A stretch of DNA of 64,000 nucleotides from Streptomyces sp. SID13031 (lineage in GTDB: Bacteria; Actinomycetota; Actinomycetes; Propionibacteriales; Kribbellaceae): NCBI RefSeq assembly GCF_010548305.1, contig NZ_JAAGLV010000025.1, positions 62,001-126,000 of the forward strand, read 5' to 3'. This document shows, one piece after another, positions 52,585-61,336 of this stretch. How positions within the stretch are numbered: the first letter of the stretch is position 1; the number at the start of each line of letters is the position of its first letter. Below the pieces are notes generated by a model. That model ran no database searches. It was not told where the DNA came from and was given only the letters and a program-made list of their open reading frames with translations. The position numbers were made by a program, and so were the translations under genes.

Positions 52585-54821
52585 GTTGTACTCCTGTCGG
52601 TTGTGGAGGACTTCGATGTCGTCTTCACCGGGGGTAGTCCGAGGATGCGCTCGGCGGTGATCGCTGACGGGTCGCCGGACCAGGACGCTGCCTCGACCCG
52701 CAGGATGGTGAGGTCGGTGGTGAAGCCGTCGCGCGTCCAGCGCTGCAGAGGCCGGGTACTGCAGTCCACGGTCACGGTCCGCGTCTCGTCGGGTGCTACG
52801 TCGGGCACGACCTGGAAGCCGACCAGTACCCGCACGGTCCGCTCCTGGCCGAGCAGGTGGGCGTAGATCTGGACGACATGCCGACCGGTGCGCCGACCCG
52901 AGTTGGTCACCGACACGGTCACGGTGAAGCGTTCGTTCTCGACTGGTCCGATCCATAGCTCGGCAAGTGTGAAGGTGGTGTAGCCCAGGCCGAAGCCGAA
53001 CGGGTACGCCGCGGTGGTGCCGTCCCGGTCGAGCTTGCGCTGCCCCCACCACCGCCCGTAGGCCACGGTGCGGGCGTTCCAGTCCACGACCGGAAGATCT
53101 TCGCGATGGCGCGGAAATGCCACCGGCAGTCGCCCGCCGGGTTCGGCGTCACCGAGCAGCAGATCGGCGATCGCCCGCCCACCTTCCATGCCGGGGTACC
53201 AGGCCAGCAGGATCCCGGCGACCTCGCGCTCCCACTGATCCACCACGACAGCGCCGCCGGCGATCAGCACGACGACGGTTCGCGGGTTGACCGCGGCCAC
53301 GGCCCGAATCAATGCGACATCCTCAGCATGCAGGTGCAGGTCGTGCCGGTCCCCACCCCGCTGGTTCCGGGCGCCGGCCGACAAGGCCTTGCTCAACGCC
53401 TTGGCGACGCCGGGGATGCGGGTGATCCCGCCCAGGGTCTGGAGCAACTCCGCATCGACCTCGGTCATGGCCTCGCCTTCGTCGGCGGAGGTGAGGCCGA
53501 CGACGACGACCGCGGCGTCGGCGGTGCGGCCGGCAGTCGTGGCCGCGGCGAGGTCCCTGGCGTGCACGACGCGGTCCCCGAGACGTTCGCGGAGGCCGGC
53601 CAGGACGCTGGCGGTGGACGGTGGGCGGACCTTCGAGGACCCCGTGTCCCCGAGGTTGGGCGCATCGGCCAGCCGCCCGACGACGGCAAGGCGACCAAGG
53701 GTGTCGGCGGAGAAGGGCAGGACCGTGGTGCCGCCGAGGTCCTCGTTGCGCAGCAGCACCGCCCCGCGGCGGGCGGCGTCACGGGCCAGGTCGCGGTGCG
53801 CGGAGGAGGCCACGATGTCGCGCGCGGGCGTGGGCCGGGCGCGAAGAGCGAGGCGGACCTGGGCGGTGAGGAGCCGGGTGGCGGCGGTCAGCAGATCGGC
53901 GCGGGCGAGGCGGCCGTCGACCAGTGCGGCGGGGAGAGCGCGGGCGCGCTGCTGGCGCAGTGGCATCTCGAGGTCCTGGCCTGCGGCAATGGACTCGATC
54001 GGCCGGCGCAGGCCGAACAGGAAGTCGGTCATGACGAACCCGCTGAAGCCCCAGGTGTCGCGCAGCACCTCGGTGAGCAGATGGCGACTCTCCCCTGCCC
54101 AGGTTCCGTTGACCGAGTTGTAGGAGCTCATGACGCAGTCCGCACCGGCTTCGACGATGGTGCGGAACTGGGGCAGGTAGACCTCGTGCAGCACGTCCTC
54201 GGCGACCTGGACGTCGATGGAGAAACGCGCCTCCTCCATGGAGTTCAGGGCGAAGTGCTTCACGCACGACATCACCCAGGGGTGGACTCCCTCGGTCATG
54301 GCCGCGCCCATGGCGCCGAGCAGGACCGGGTCCTCCCCGTAGGACTCCTGGCTGCGCCCCCAGCCAGGGGCGTAGACGAGGTTGACGCAGATGCCGGCGA
54401 ACAGGTTCGCGCCCAAGGCGCGGGCCTCCGCGCCGATGGCGTCGCCGATGGCACGTTCGAGGTCGGTGTCCCACGTAGCGGCGCGGGCGATCGCGGCAGG
54501 AAACGCGGTCGAGTTGCCCATCACCACACCCCGAGGTCCGTCGGTGAACCGGATCCCGGGGATCCCGAGGCGGTCGACCTGGCCGGCCCCGACGGGCACG
54601 CTGTTGTACGCCGAGGTCATCGCGCGGAACCCGGTCCGCAGGGTGAGATCCCCGTCGAGCAGCCACAGCAGCTCGTCGTCAGTCATCCGGCCGATCAGCC
54701 CCGCCACGGTGGTTGCCATCTCCTGGCCGGCCCGGACAGCGTCGACGGTGACCGCGAAGGCAGTGCCAGGCGGGCAGACAGGATCGGTCACGGGACCTCC
54801 AGCTGTGCGATGCAGTTTCAT
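52581..54821 (-). CDS. GH3 beta-glucosidase
   Basis: 746 residues, no signal peptide. GH3 N-terminal barrel: IRFTDGPRGVVMG, YAPGWGRSQESYGEDPVLLG, SCVKHFALNSMEEARF (the conserved KH) and VMTDFLFG, with the nucleophile Asp. The C-terminal domain (KALSAGARNQRGGD, VLIAGGAVVV, AWYPGMEGGRAIADLLLGDA) and fibronectin-III-like end (YPFGFGLGYTTF) are present. The GH3 nucleophile motif is usually SDW; TDF is a variant. SD AGGAAGGG precedes the ATG. A palindrome-like site at 54870 lies in its promoter. Likely releases glucose or another sugar from a small glycoside in the cytoplasm. Confidence 0.92.
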   Translation of the reverse strand: MKLHRTAGGPVTDPVCPPGTAFAVTVDAVRAGQEMATTVAGLIGRMTDDELLWLLDGDLTLRTGFRAMTSAYNSVPVGAGQVDRLGIPGIRFTDGPRGVVMGNSTAFPAAIARAATWDTDLERAIGDAIGAEARALGANLFAGICVNLVYAPGWGRSQESYGEDPVLLGAMGAAMTEGVHPWVMSCVKHFALNSMEEARFSIDVQVAEDVLHEVYLPQFRTIVEAGADCVMSSYNSVNGTWAGESRHLLTEVLRDTWGFSGFVMTDFLFGLRRPIESIAAGQDLEMPLRQQRARALPAALVDGRLARADLLTAATRLLTAQVRLALRARPTPARDIVASSAHRDLARDAARRGAVLLRNEDLGGTTVLPFSADTLGRLAVVGRLADAPNLGDTGSSKVRPPSTASVLAGLRERLGDRVVHARDLAAATTAGRTADAAVVVVGLTSADEGEAMTEVDAELLQTLGGITRIPGVAKALSKALSAGARNQRGGDRHDLHLHAEDVALIRAVAAVNPRTVVVLIAGGAVVVDQWEREVAGILLAWYPGMEGGRAIADLLLGDAEPGGRLPVAFPRHREDLPVVDWNARTVAYGRWWGQRKLDRDGTTAAYPFGFGLGYTTFTLAELWIGPVENERFTVTVSVTNSGRRTGRHVVQIYAHLLGQERTVRVLVGFQVVPDVAPDETRTVTVDCSTRPLQRWTRDGFTTDLTILRVEAASWSGDPSAITAERILGLPPVKTTSKSSTTDRSTT

Positions 54822-55043
54822 GGCTGCCCTTCCTGCTCCAGCGGAGGATGCGTCCTGGACACCACCAATCTAGAACGCGGTTTCAGATTTTGCAACGGTG
54901 GCCTCCACAGACCATGGGCATCTCATGGCCGGGCTGGTCTGCCGGAGAAACCGGATTCTCATGACCTTCGACGGTGCGGTGCAGGCAAGTCGCCCAAAGC
55001 CCATCCAGCAGGGCCGACAGGCTGGGTGGAGCGGCGACCCGGA
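54822..55043. other. Promoter region of the GH3/SDR operon
   Basis: Contains the putative TetR operator at 54870-54885. No gene. Confidence 0.4.
54870..54885. promoter_or_regulatory. Putative TetR operator upstream of GH3 gene
   Basis: CTAGAACGCGGTTTCA, an imperfect inverted repeat (TAGAAC / GTTTCA), 49 bases upstream of the GH3 ATG. A 13-of-16 match occurs at 55751-55766 beside the TetR gene at 55044-55724. Confidence 0.5.
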
Positions 55044-55724
55044 TCAGGACGAGGCGCGCGCCGAGCGATTCTTGCGCGACGAACCGGAGCGCCGGCCACG
55101 GGTGCTCACCAGAATGTCGGCGACACCTTGGACCTGGGTCAGCGCTTCGGTGAACGTGGCCCGTCCGTTGGACATGCGATTGACCGCATCCAACAGAACA
55201 CACCCGATCGCGAGTCCGATGTAGTAGACGTCATCGCCAGGTCCTGCTGCGAGCAGGTGATCGAACGCGGCATCGTAGGAGTTGCCGCTCTGCTGCAGGA
55301 GTTGCTGCACATCCGGATCGGACGAGGCCGCCATCTGCATCATGAGCACGGCCATCCCCGGGGCGCGATCGAACGCCTGCAGGACGCGGCGCAGAAAGTC
55401 ATTCACCAGCGACAGTGAATCGTCGCTCTCATCACGCTTCGACGACAGGATTCGGCGCGTGAGCTTGCCCTGCCACTCGATCAGTGCGGCGGCCAGGAGG
55501 TGGTCCTTCGACCGGAAGTACCGATACACGGTGCCCAGCGCCACGCCGGACCGGTCGGTCACGTCACGCATCTGGATCGACGTCGGGCCGGATTCGATGA
55601 CAAGCTCGATCACGGTCTCGATGAGCCGGGCCCGGCGGACGAGCTGACGACTTGTCATCATCTCGACGGGCAGCGGGACCTGCGAATCAGCGCCTGCCAC
55701 ATCAGTAGTTATACCACGCACCAT
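55044..55724 (-). CDS. TetR-family transcriptional regulator
   Basis: 226 residues. HTH: LIETVIELVIESGPTSIQMR, then DVTDRSGVALGTVYRYFRSKD. The ligand domain includes LRRVLQAFDRAPGMAVLMMQ. It lies between the GH3 operon and the divergent Gfo/Idh/MocA gene; similar operator-like sites are found in both promoter regions, so it likely controls both. An alternative start is the internal Met at about residue 22. Confidence 0.9.
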   Translation of the reverse strand: MVRGITTDVAGADSQVPLPVEMMTSRQLVRRARLIETVIELVIESGPTSIQMRDVTDRSGVALGTVYRYFRSKDHLLAAALIEWQGKLTRRILSSKRDESDDSLSLVNDFLRRVLQAFDRAPGMAVLMMQMAASSDPDVQQLLQQSGNSYDAAFDHLLAAGPGDDVYYIGLAIGCVLLDAVNRMSNGRATFTEALTQVQGVADILVSTRGRRSGSSRKNRSARASS

Positions 55725-55750
55725 CGCTCACCCGCCCGATCAGCACTGAG

Positions 55751-55766
55751 CTAGAATGGCGTTTCA
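55751..55766. promoter_or_regulatory. Putative TetR operator between regulator and dehydrogenase gene
   Basis: CTAGAATGGCGTTTCA, an imperfect inverted repeat that matches the site at 54870-54885 at 13 of 16 positions. It lies in the 95-base divergent intergenic region of the TetR gene and the gene at 55820. Confidence 0.5.
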
Positions 55767-55819
55767 CTTATCCGCTGTCAGCGGCCCAGTTTCCCCGGAT
55801 CTCATACCAGGACGGACCA

Positions 55820-56812
55820 ATGAGCAACCAGCTACGAATCGGCATCCTCGGCGCTGCCCGGATCTCGGCGAAGGCGATCCTCGCCCCGGCCTCGAGCAAC
55901 AACGACGTCGAGATCACCACGGTCGCCGCACGTGATCCACAGCGGGCCAAGGAGTACGCGGCCCAGCACGGCATCCCCAGAGTTGCTTCGAGCTACGAGG
56001 GACTGATCGCCGACCCGGCGATCGACGCGATCTACAACCCGCTACCCAACGGGTTGCACGGCCGGTGGACACTGGCCGCGCTCGCTGCGGGCAAGCACGT
56101 TCTCTGCGAAAAGCCGTTCACCGCGAACGCCGACGAGGCCCGGACGGTCGCCGACGCGGCCGAGAAGTCCGGACTGACCGTCATGGAGGCCTTCCACTAT
56201 CGGTACCACCCGCTGGCACAGCGGATGCAGGAGATCGTCGAATCCGGCGAGTTGGGCAAGCTTCAGCTGGTCGAGGCGAGCTTCTGCTTCCCACTGCCCA
56301 AGTTCAACGACATCCGCTACAACTTCGACCTTGCCGGCGGCGCCCTGATGGACGCCGGCTGCTACGCGGTGCACATGATCCGGCTGCTGGGCGGCGCGCA
56401 AACCAACGGTGAGCCGGAGGTCATCCAGGCCGACGCGAAGCTGCGTGGCGCGAACGTCGACCGGGCCATGCGCGCGGACCTGCGCTTCCCCGCCGGACAC
56501 ACCGGACGCATTCTCTGCTCGATGTGGTCGTCAGACCTGCTCAAGATCAGCGCGCGCGCTGTCGGCGAGCTGGGCGAGCTGAAGGTTTTCAATCCGCTCA
56601 CGGGGAACCGGCTTTCGGTGCGTACCCAGGACGGCAAACGGGTCGAGCGCTTCAGCAAACGGGCCACCTACGCCTACCAGCTGGACGCTTTCGTCGCAGC
56701 GGTCCTGCGCGGCGAACCCGTCCTCACGCCGCCGGCCGACTCGATCGCCAACATGACAGTCATCGACTCGATCTACACCTCGGCCGGACTGCCGATCCGG
56801 CAACCGAGCTGA
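55820..56812 (+). CDS. Gfo/Idh/MocA-family oxidoreductase
   Basis: 330 residues. N-terminal Rossmann fold: LRIGILGAARISAKAI, VAARDPQRAKEYA, AIYNPLPNGLHGRWTLAALA and the family motif GKHVLCEKPF with the conserved EKP. The C-terminal domain has MEAFHYRYHPL and GGALMDAGCYAVH (the DxGxH catalytic signature). These enzymes oxidise or reduce sugar carbons with NAD(P), often handling 3-keto sugars. It would complement the GMC oxidase in this locus. Confidence 0.92.
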   Translation: MSNQLRIGILGAARISAKAILAPASSNNDVEITTVAARDPQRAKEYAAQHGIPRVASSYEGLIADPAIDAIYNPLPNGLHGRWTLAALAAGKHVLCEKPFTANADEARTVADAAEKSGLTVMEAFHYRYHPLAQRMQEIVESGELGKLQLVEASFCFPLPKFNDIRYNFDLAGGALMDAGCYAVHMIRLLGGAQTNGEPEVIQADAKLRGANVDRAMRADLRFPAGHTGRILCSMWSSDLLKISARAVGELGELKVFNPLTGNRLSVRTQDGKRVERFSKRATYAYQLDAFVAAVLRGEPVLTPPADSIANMTVIDSIYTSAGLPIRQPS

Positions 56813-56818
56813 CTTTCG

Positions 56819-57475
56819 CTACTTGGTGGCCAGTACGGTTTCCCAGGCATGGAGCTCGGCGGTGATCAGCCGTTCGGTCAGTCGTTCGTCTTTCACGGTC
56901 CAGAGGTTGTTCAAGCACCGCTGCGCGAGCCCGAAGACAGCGTTCGTGGACGCGAGCGTTGTCTCGAGTGCGGGCAACCCGGGGTCGATGGAACCGTCTC
57001 GCTGGCCTTGGGCGAAAGCCGACAGGACCTCGTCGACCAGGCTGACGGTGAACGCCTCGTAGGTCTCGCGATCGGCCGCTGAGATGTATTCCTTGACGGC
57101 GAAGTCGAAGAAGCTGAGGAAGATCATCCGTTCGGGCTGCTCCATCGCGAGGTCCGCGATTCCGCGAAGCTGTCCGATGAAGCGGCTCAGACCGGACTCA
57201 TGGTGCGGCGCCGGCTCGGCTCGCATTCCGGTCAGAACCATCTTCTGGGTGTAGATGAGCGCGGCCTCGATCGACGAGAAGTACTTGTAGAAAGTCTTCC
57301 GGCTCATGCCGACGACGCGCACGAGGTCGCTCACGTTCACCGCGGCGAACCCGCTGGTGCCGACCAGTTCGATGAGGGCGTTGGCGATAGCGCCGCGCTG
57401 CCGCTCGCGGAAGGCGTCGAGATCTTCCGAGTCGGTGCCTGCGGCAACGACATCCTTGGACGTCCGTTCGGACAC
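56819..57475 (-). CDS. TetR-family transcriptional regulator
   Basis: 218 residues from the GTG at 57475, chosen because AAGGAGGGG is directly upstream; the frame is open to 57514. HTH: GAIANALIELVGTSGFAAVN, VSDLVRVVGMSRKTFYKYFS. The C-terminal domain contains FDFAVKEYISAADRETYEAF. It is divergent from the GH3 gene at 57580, and a clean palindrome lies between them, so it probably represses GH3, transporter and hydrolase genes until a glycoside is present. Confidence 0.9.
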   Translation of the reverse strand: MSERTSKDVVAAGTDSEDLDAFRERQRGAIANALIELVGTSGFAAVNVSDLVRVVGMSRKTFYKYFSSIEAALIYTQKMVLTGMRAEPAPHHESGLSRFIGQLRGIADLAMEQPERMIFLSFFDFAVKEYISAADRETYEAFTVSLVDEVLSAFAQGQRDGSIDPGLPALETTLASTNAVFGLAQRCLNNLWTVKDERLTERLITAELHAWETVLATK

Positions 57476-57523
57476 GTCCCCTCCTTGACAGATCGGACTG
57501 GCCGAACCTAGCATCCCGAACTA

Positions 57524-57544
57524 GGGGTAACACGTTGTTACCCC
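57524..57544. promoter_or_regulatory. Palindromic operator between TetR and GH3 genes
   Basis: Perfect 9-base inverted repeat GGGGTAACA and TGTTACCCC separated by CGT. It lies 48 bases from the TetR start and 35 bases from the GH3 start, the usual place for an autoregulated divergent operator. Confidence 0.7.
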
Positions 57545-57579
57545 CTCACTTTACCTCGACGAACGATGGGCCTCAATCG

Positions 57580-59853
57580 ATGACGCAAAACGATCGATCG
57601 CGCGCCGCAGCCTTCCAACTGCTCGCCGGACTGACGATCGACGAGAAGATCGCCCTACTGTCGGGTGCCTCCTCTTGGCAGACGGTCGGCTACCCGGACC
57701 GCGGCATCCGCTCGATGACCCTCAGCGACGGTCCCCACGGAATCGGCGCGGGCGCAGCGGGGGAACTGATCGGCACCCCGAACGCCCCCACCGCCATCTG
57801 TTTCCCCACCGCGTCCACACTGTCCTGCAGCTGGGACCGTGTTCTGGCTCGCACCCAGGGCGCGGCGCTCGCGGCCGAGGCCCGGCGGGCCGGCGTGGAT
57901 GTCGTGCTCGGACCGGGCATGAACCTCAAACGCACACCGCTGGGTGGCCGGAATTTCGAGTACTTCTCCGAGGACCCCTACTTGAGTGGTCGCCTCGCCG
58001 CAGCGGTCATCGCAGGCACCGAGTCGGGTGGTGTGGGCACGTGCGTCAAACACTTCGCGCTGAACAACCAGGAACACGATCGGTTCACGATCAGTGCCGA
58101 GGTCGACGAGCGTGCCCTGCGCGAGATCTACCTGCGCGGCTTCGAGATAGCGGTGACCGAGGGGCGCCCGGCAACGGTGATGGCCGCCTACAACGCGGTG
58201 AACGGTGTCCCATGCGCTGAGAACTCCCGCCTGCTGACCGGGATTCTTCGGGACGAGTGGGGCTTCGACGGCGTGGTCGTCAGCGACTGGGGTGCCGTGA
58301 GCGACCAAGTCGCCTCGCTCAAGGCGGGCATAGACCTGGAGATGCCGACTTCACAGGGGATGGGCGCCGCCGCGATCCGAGACGCGCTGAAGTCGGGCGA
58401 CGTGGGCGAGGAAGACATCGATCGCGCCGCTGCTCGCATCATCGAGCTGAGTTCCCGCTTCGCGCGCCAGGAACATCTCGAGCCGGCGGCGAGCAGCACG
58501 GCTGAACTGGTCGAGCTGGCCCGCATCGTTGCCCAGCAGTCGATCGTCCTGCTGCGCAACGAACGCAACACGCTTCCATTGGCCCGTACCGGCACGGTCG
58601 CACTCATCGGCGAGTTCGCCGAGAAGCCCCGGTTTCAAGGCGGTGGAAGCTCGAACGTCAATGTCGCCTCGTTCGCGACCGCACGCACCGAGATCGGCCG
58701 TTTCCTTGCCCCGCACCAGGTTCGCTACGCCCGGGGATACGACGGTGAGCAGGTCGACCAGGCACTGCTGCACGAGGCCGTTGCCGTGGCCTCGGAGGCC
58801 GATGTCGCGCTGCTGTTCGTCGGACTGACCGAGATGACTGAGTCGGAAGGCTTCGACCGCGAAACCCTCTCCTTGCCCGAGTCCCAGCTCGCGCTGATCG
58901 AGCAGGTCCGCGCGGTGAGTCCGCGGACGGTCGTGATCCTGCACAAGGGTTCGGTCGTCGATGTCACGCCCTGGCACGACACAGTCGACGCGATCCTCGA
59001 CCTCAACCTCGGCGGCCAGCAAGTGGCTGCGGCAGCTCTGGACATCGTCTTCGGTGATGTGAACCCCTCCGGCCGCACCAGCGAAACCGTTCCACTGCGG
59101 CTGGAAGACACGCCAGCCTATTTGGACTATCCCGGAGCACAGCGCCAAGTGCACTACCGGGAAAGCATCTGGGTCGGCTACCGCTACTACGACCGCCGGA
59201 AGCTGCCGGTGGCCTACCCGTTCGGGCACGGCCTGAGCTACACCGAATTCGACTACCTCGACCCGCGCGCCAGGGTCCACGACGACGAGACCGTCACCGT
59301 GGAGGTGACGGTCCGCAACGTGGGCGTACGCGACGGATCCGAGGTCGTGCAGGTCTATGTCCGCGACGACCTCAGCACCGTCCCGCGACCGGACCGCGAG
59401 CTGCGCGGGTTCAGCAAGATCTGGATCCCGGCCGGCGAAACCGTCACCACAAGCATCGACCTCGACCGACGCGACTTCGCGTTCTGGGACGAGTACCGTG
59501 ACCGCTGGGTGATCGAGAGTGGCACCTTCACCCTTGAGATCGGTCACTCATCCCGCGACATCCGCGCCCACGTCGGTGTCGAGCTGACCGGTGACACCGG
59601 CACCGTGGAGATCATCGACCGGCGCAGCCCCGTACGGCATTTCCTCAGCGACCCCGAGTTCGCCGTCACGGTCGCGCAGTTCGTGGCCGCCACTCCGCTG
59701 TTGGGCGATGGCTCCGACGCACTCTCCCCTCTGCAGCAGCAGATCGTGACCGAGGTGATCAACGGGATGCCACTGGAGACCCTTCGCCTCCTCTCCAGGG
59801 GCGCCTTCTCCGACGAGGACATCGACAAAGTGATCGCCCGCTTGTCCCGCTAG
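57580..59853 (+). CDS. GH3 beta-glucosidase
   Basis: 757 residues from the ATG at 57580; the frame is open to 57535. GH3 signatures: MTLSDGPHGIG, GPGMNLKRTPLGGRNFEYFS, CVKHFALNNQEHDR (KH), VMAAYNAVNG and VVSDWGAV with the nucleophile Asp (canonical SDW). The C-terminal domain has GFDRETLSLPESQLALI and GGQQVAAAALDIVFGDVNPSG, and the Fn3-like end FGHGLSYTEFDY. A further C-terminal helical stretch (SPLQQQIVTEVINGMPLETL) is found in GH3 members of this subgroup. No signal peptide, so intracellular. It heads an operon with the transporter and an SGNH hydrolase. Confidence 0.94.
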   Translation: MTQNDRSRAAAFQLLAGLTIDEKIALLSGASSWQTVGYPDRGIRSMTLSDGPHGIGAGAAGELIGTPNAPTAICFPTASTLSCSWDRVLARTQGAALAAEARRAGVDVVLGPGMNLKRTPLGGRNFEYFSEDPYLSGRLAAAVIAGTESGGVGTCVKHFALNNQEHDRFTISAEVDERALREIYLRGFEIAVTEGRPATVMAAYNAVNGVPCAENSRLLTGILRDEWGFDGVVVSDWGAVSDQVASLKAGIDLEMPTSQGMGAAAIRDALKSGDVGEEDIDRAAARIIELSSRFARQEHLEPAASSTAELVELARIVAQQSIVLLRNERNTLPLARTGTVALIGEFAEKPRFQGGGSSNVNVASFATARTEIGRFLAPHQVRYARGYDGEQVDQALLHEAVAVASEADVALLFVGLTEMTESEGFDRETLSLPESQLALIEQVRAVSPRTVVILHKGSVVDVTPWHDTVDAILDLNLGGQQVAAAALDIVFGDVNPSGRTSETVPLRLEDTPAYLDYPGAQRQVHYRESIWVGYRYYDRRKLPVAYPFGHGLSYTEFDYLDPRARVHDDETVTVEVTVRNVGVRDGSEVVQVYVRDDLSTVPRPDRELRGFSKIWIPAGETVTTSIDLDRRDFAFWDEYRDRWVIESGTFTLEIGHSSRDIRAHVGVELTGDTGTVEIIDRRSPVRHFLSDPEFAVTVAQFVAATPLLGDGSDALSPLQQQIVTEVINGMPLETLRLLSRGAFSDEDIDKVIARLSR

Positions 59854-59906
59854 GTCGAACTCATCAGGACAGCCCAAAGCGCACCTCCCCGACGAAGGGG
59901 CATTCC

Positions 59907-61334
59907 ATGTCGACTGCACCGCCGGGTGACGCGGCCACGAACACCGGCTTGACGGTGGCCGTTCGTTACCAGCCGAAGACCCGGGCCTTCCGCAGGTACA
60001 CACTTTTCTATGCTGTCGCAGGCCTGGGGATCACCCTGCTGTGGGGGTCGATGGGCACCATCCTGATTCCGCTGCACGTTCAGCAACTGGAATTCGCGCA
60101 CATCTTCACCGGGGCCGACACACAGGTGAACCTGCAGGCCCTCAACGACCTGAAGGCCCAGGTCGATGCGGGCACGCTGATCCCGACGGCGGATCAGAAT
60201 CGGTTACTGGGGCTCCTGGCCCGGTTCAACTCGGCACGGGCCGGCAGCCTCTCGCTCGTGACGTCGTCCGGGGTGTTCATCACGATGCTCATCCAGCCGG
60301 TCGTCGGAATGCTGTCGGACCGGACCCGGTCCCCGTGGGGCCGCCGAGCCCCCTGGATCGCCGCCGGCGGTGTCGCGGGCGCCGCGCTGGTCGCCTTGCT
60401 TCCGGTCGTGCCGAGCATCGCCATCCTGCTGATCGTCTGGTCCCTCGCGCAGCTCCTGGTGAGCGCTGCCCAAGGACCACTCATGGCCACGGTCGTCGAC
60501 CGCGTTCCGGACGATCGCATCGGCGCCATCTCCACGGTCACCGGCCTGATGGTGTACGTCGGCGGGATCGGCGGATCGGTTGTCGCCGGGGCCCTGTTCG
60601 CCGCGATCGGGCTCGCGTCGTACTTTCCGCTCGCCGTGGCGCTAGCGCTGGCGACGCTGTGCTTCGTACTGTTCGCCCGCGACCGATCGTCGCGGGAACT
60701 CGCCGTCGAACCGTTGCGGACCCGGATCTTCCTCACTTCCTACGTCCAGGCTCTCAGCGACCGGGACTACCGGTGGGCCTGGATCGCGAAGGTGCTGTTG
60801 TTCCTCGGCTACGGCATCGGGACCGTCTACGGGCTGTACATGTTGCAGAGCTATGTGACCCCCGCGCTGTCGGCCACCGAGGCGGCACGGGTCGCGCCGC
60901 TGATGCAACTCGCCGGCCTCCCCGCCGCGCTGATCGGGATGGTCGTCTCGGGCCGATGGTCCGACCGGATCGGCCGACGCAAGCCTTTCGTCGTCGCGGC
61001 CTCGCTCATCCTGGCCGCGTCGTTCCTCATCCCGTTCGCGTGGCCGACGGTGACCGCGATGTACCTTCAAGGCGTGGTCGCCGGAATCGGCATGGGCGTG
61101 TTCATCGTTGTCGACCAAGCGCTGTTCATCGACTTGCTGCCACACCGTGAGTCAGCCGGCCGCGACCTCGGCCTGTCGAACCTGGGCACGAACCTGGGCC
61201 AAGCCCTCGGCCCCATCCTCGCCGGAGTGATCGTCGTCGCGTCCGGCGGCGCCTACGGTCCGGTGTGGCCGGTCGCGTTCGTCCTTGTCCTCGGCGCCTT
61301 GTTCGCCATTCTCCCTGTCCGGCGGGCTCGCTGA
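59907..61334 (+). CDS. MFS sugar transporter, GPH/SUC-like
   Basis: 475 residues, twelve predicted membrane spans. The loop DRTRSPWGRRAPWI between spans 2 and 3 and SDRIGRRKPFVVAA in the second half are the paired signatures of the glycoside-pentoside-hexuronide/sucrose-transporter branch of the MFS. An extra soluble stretch of about 60 residues follows span 2-like segment 1 (FTGADTQVNLQALND and on). GAAGGGG lies six bases before the ATG. Likely proton-coupled import of the glycoside split by the GH3 enzymes. Confidence 0.88.
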   Translation: MSTAPPGDAATNTGLTVAVRYQPKTRAFRRYTLFYAVAGLGITLLWGSMGTILIPLHVQQLEFAHIFTGADTQVNLQALNDLKAQVDAGTLIPTADQNRLLGLLARFNSARAGSLSLVTSSGVFITMLIQPVVGMLSDRTRSPWGRRAPWIAAGGVAGAALVALLPVVPSIAILLIVWSLAQLLVSAAQGPLMATVVDRVPDDRIGAISTVTGLMVYVGGIGGSVVAGALFAAIGLASYFPLAVALALATLCFVLFARDRSSRELAVEPLRTRIFLTSYVQALSDRDYRWAWIAKVLLFLGYGIGTVYGLYMLQSYVTPALSATEAARVAPLMQLAGLPAALIGMVVSGRWSDRIGRRKPFVVAASLILAASFLIPFAWPTVTAMYLQGVVAGIGMGVFIVVDQALFIDLLPHRESAGRDLGLSNLGTNLGQALGPILAGVIVVASGGAYGPVWPVAFVLVLGALFAILPVRRAR

Positions 61335-61336
61335 AC

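Noticed and set aside
53106-55418. Forward 770-codon frame over the GH3 gene
   Set aside because: Antisense shadow of a well-supported GH3 enzyme; no family resemblance.
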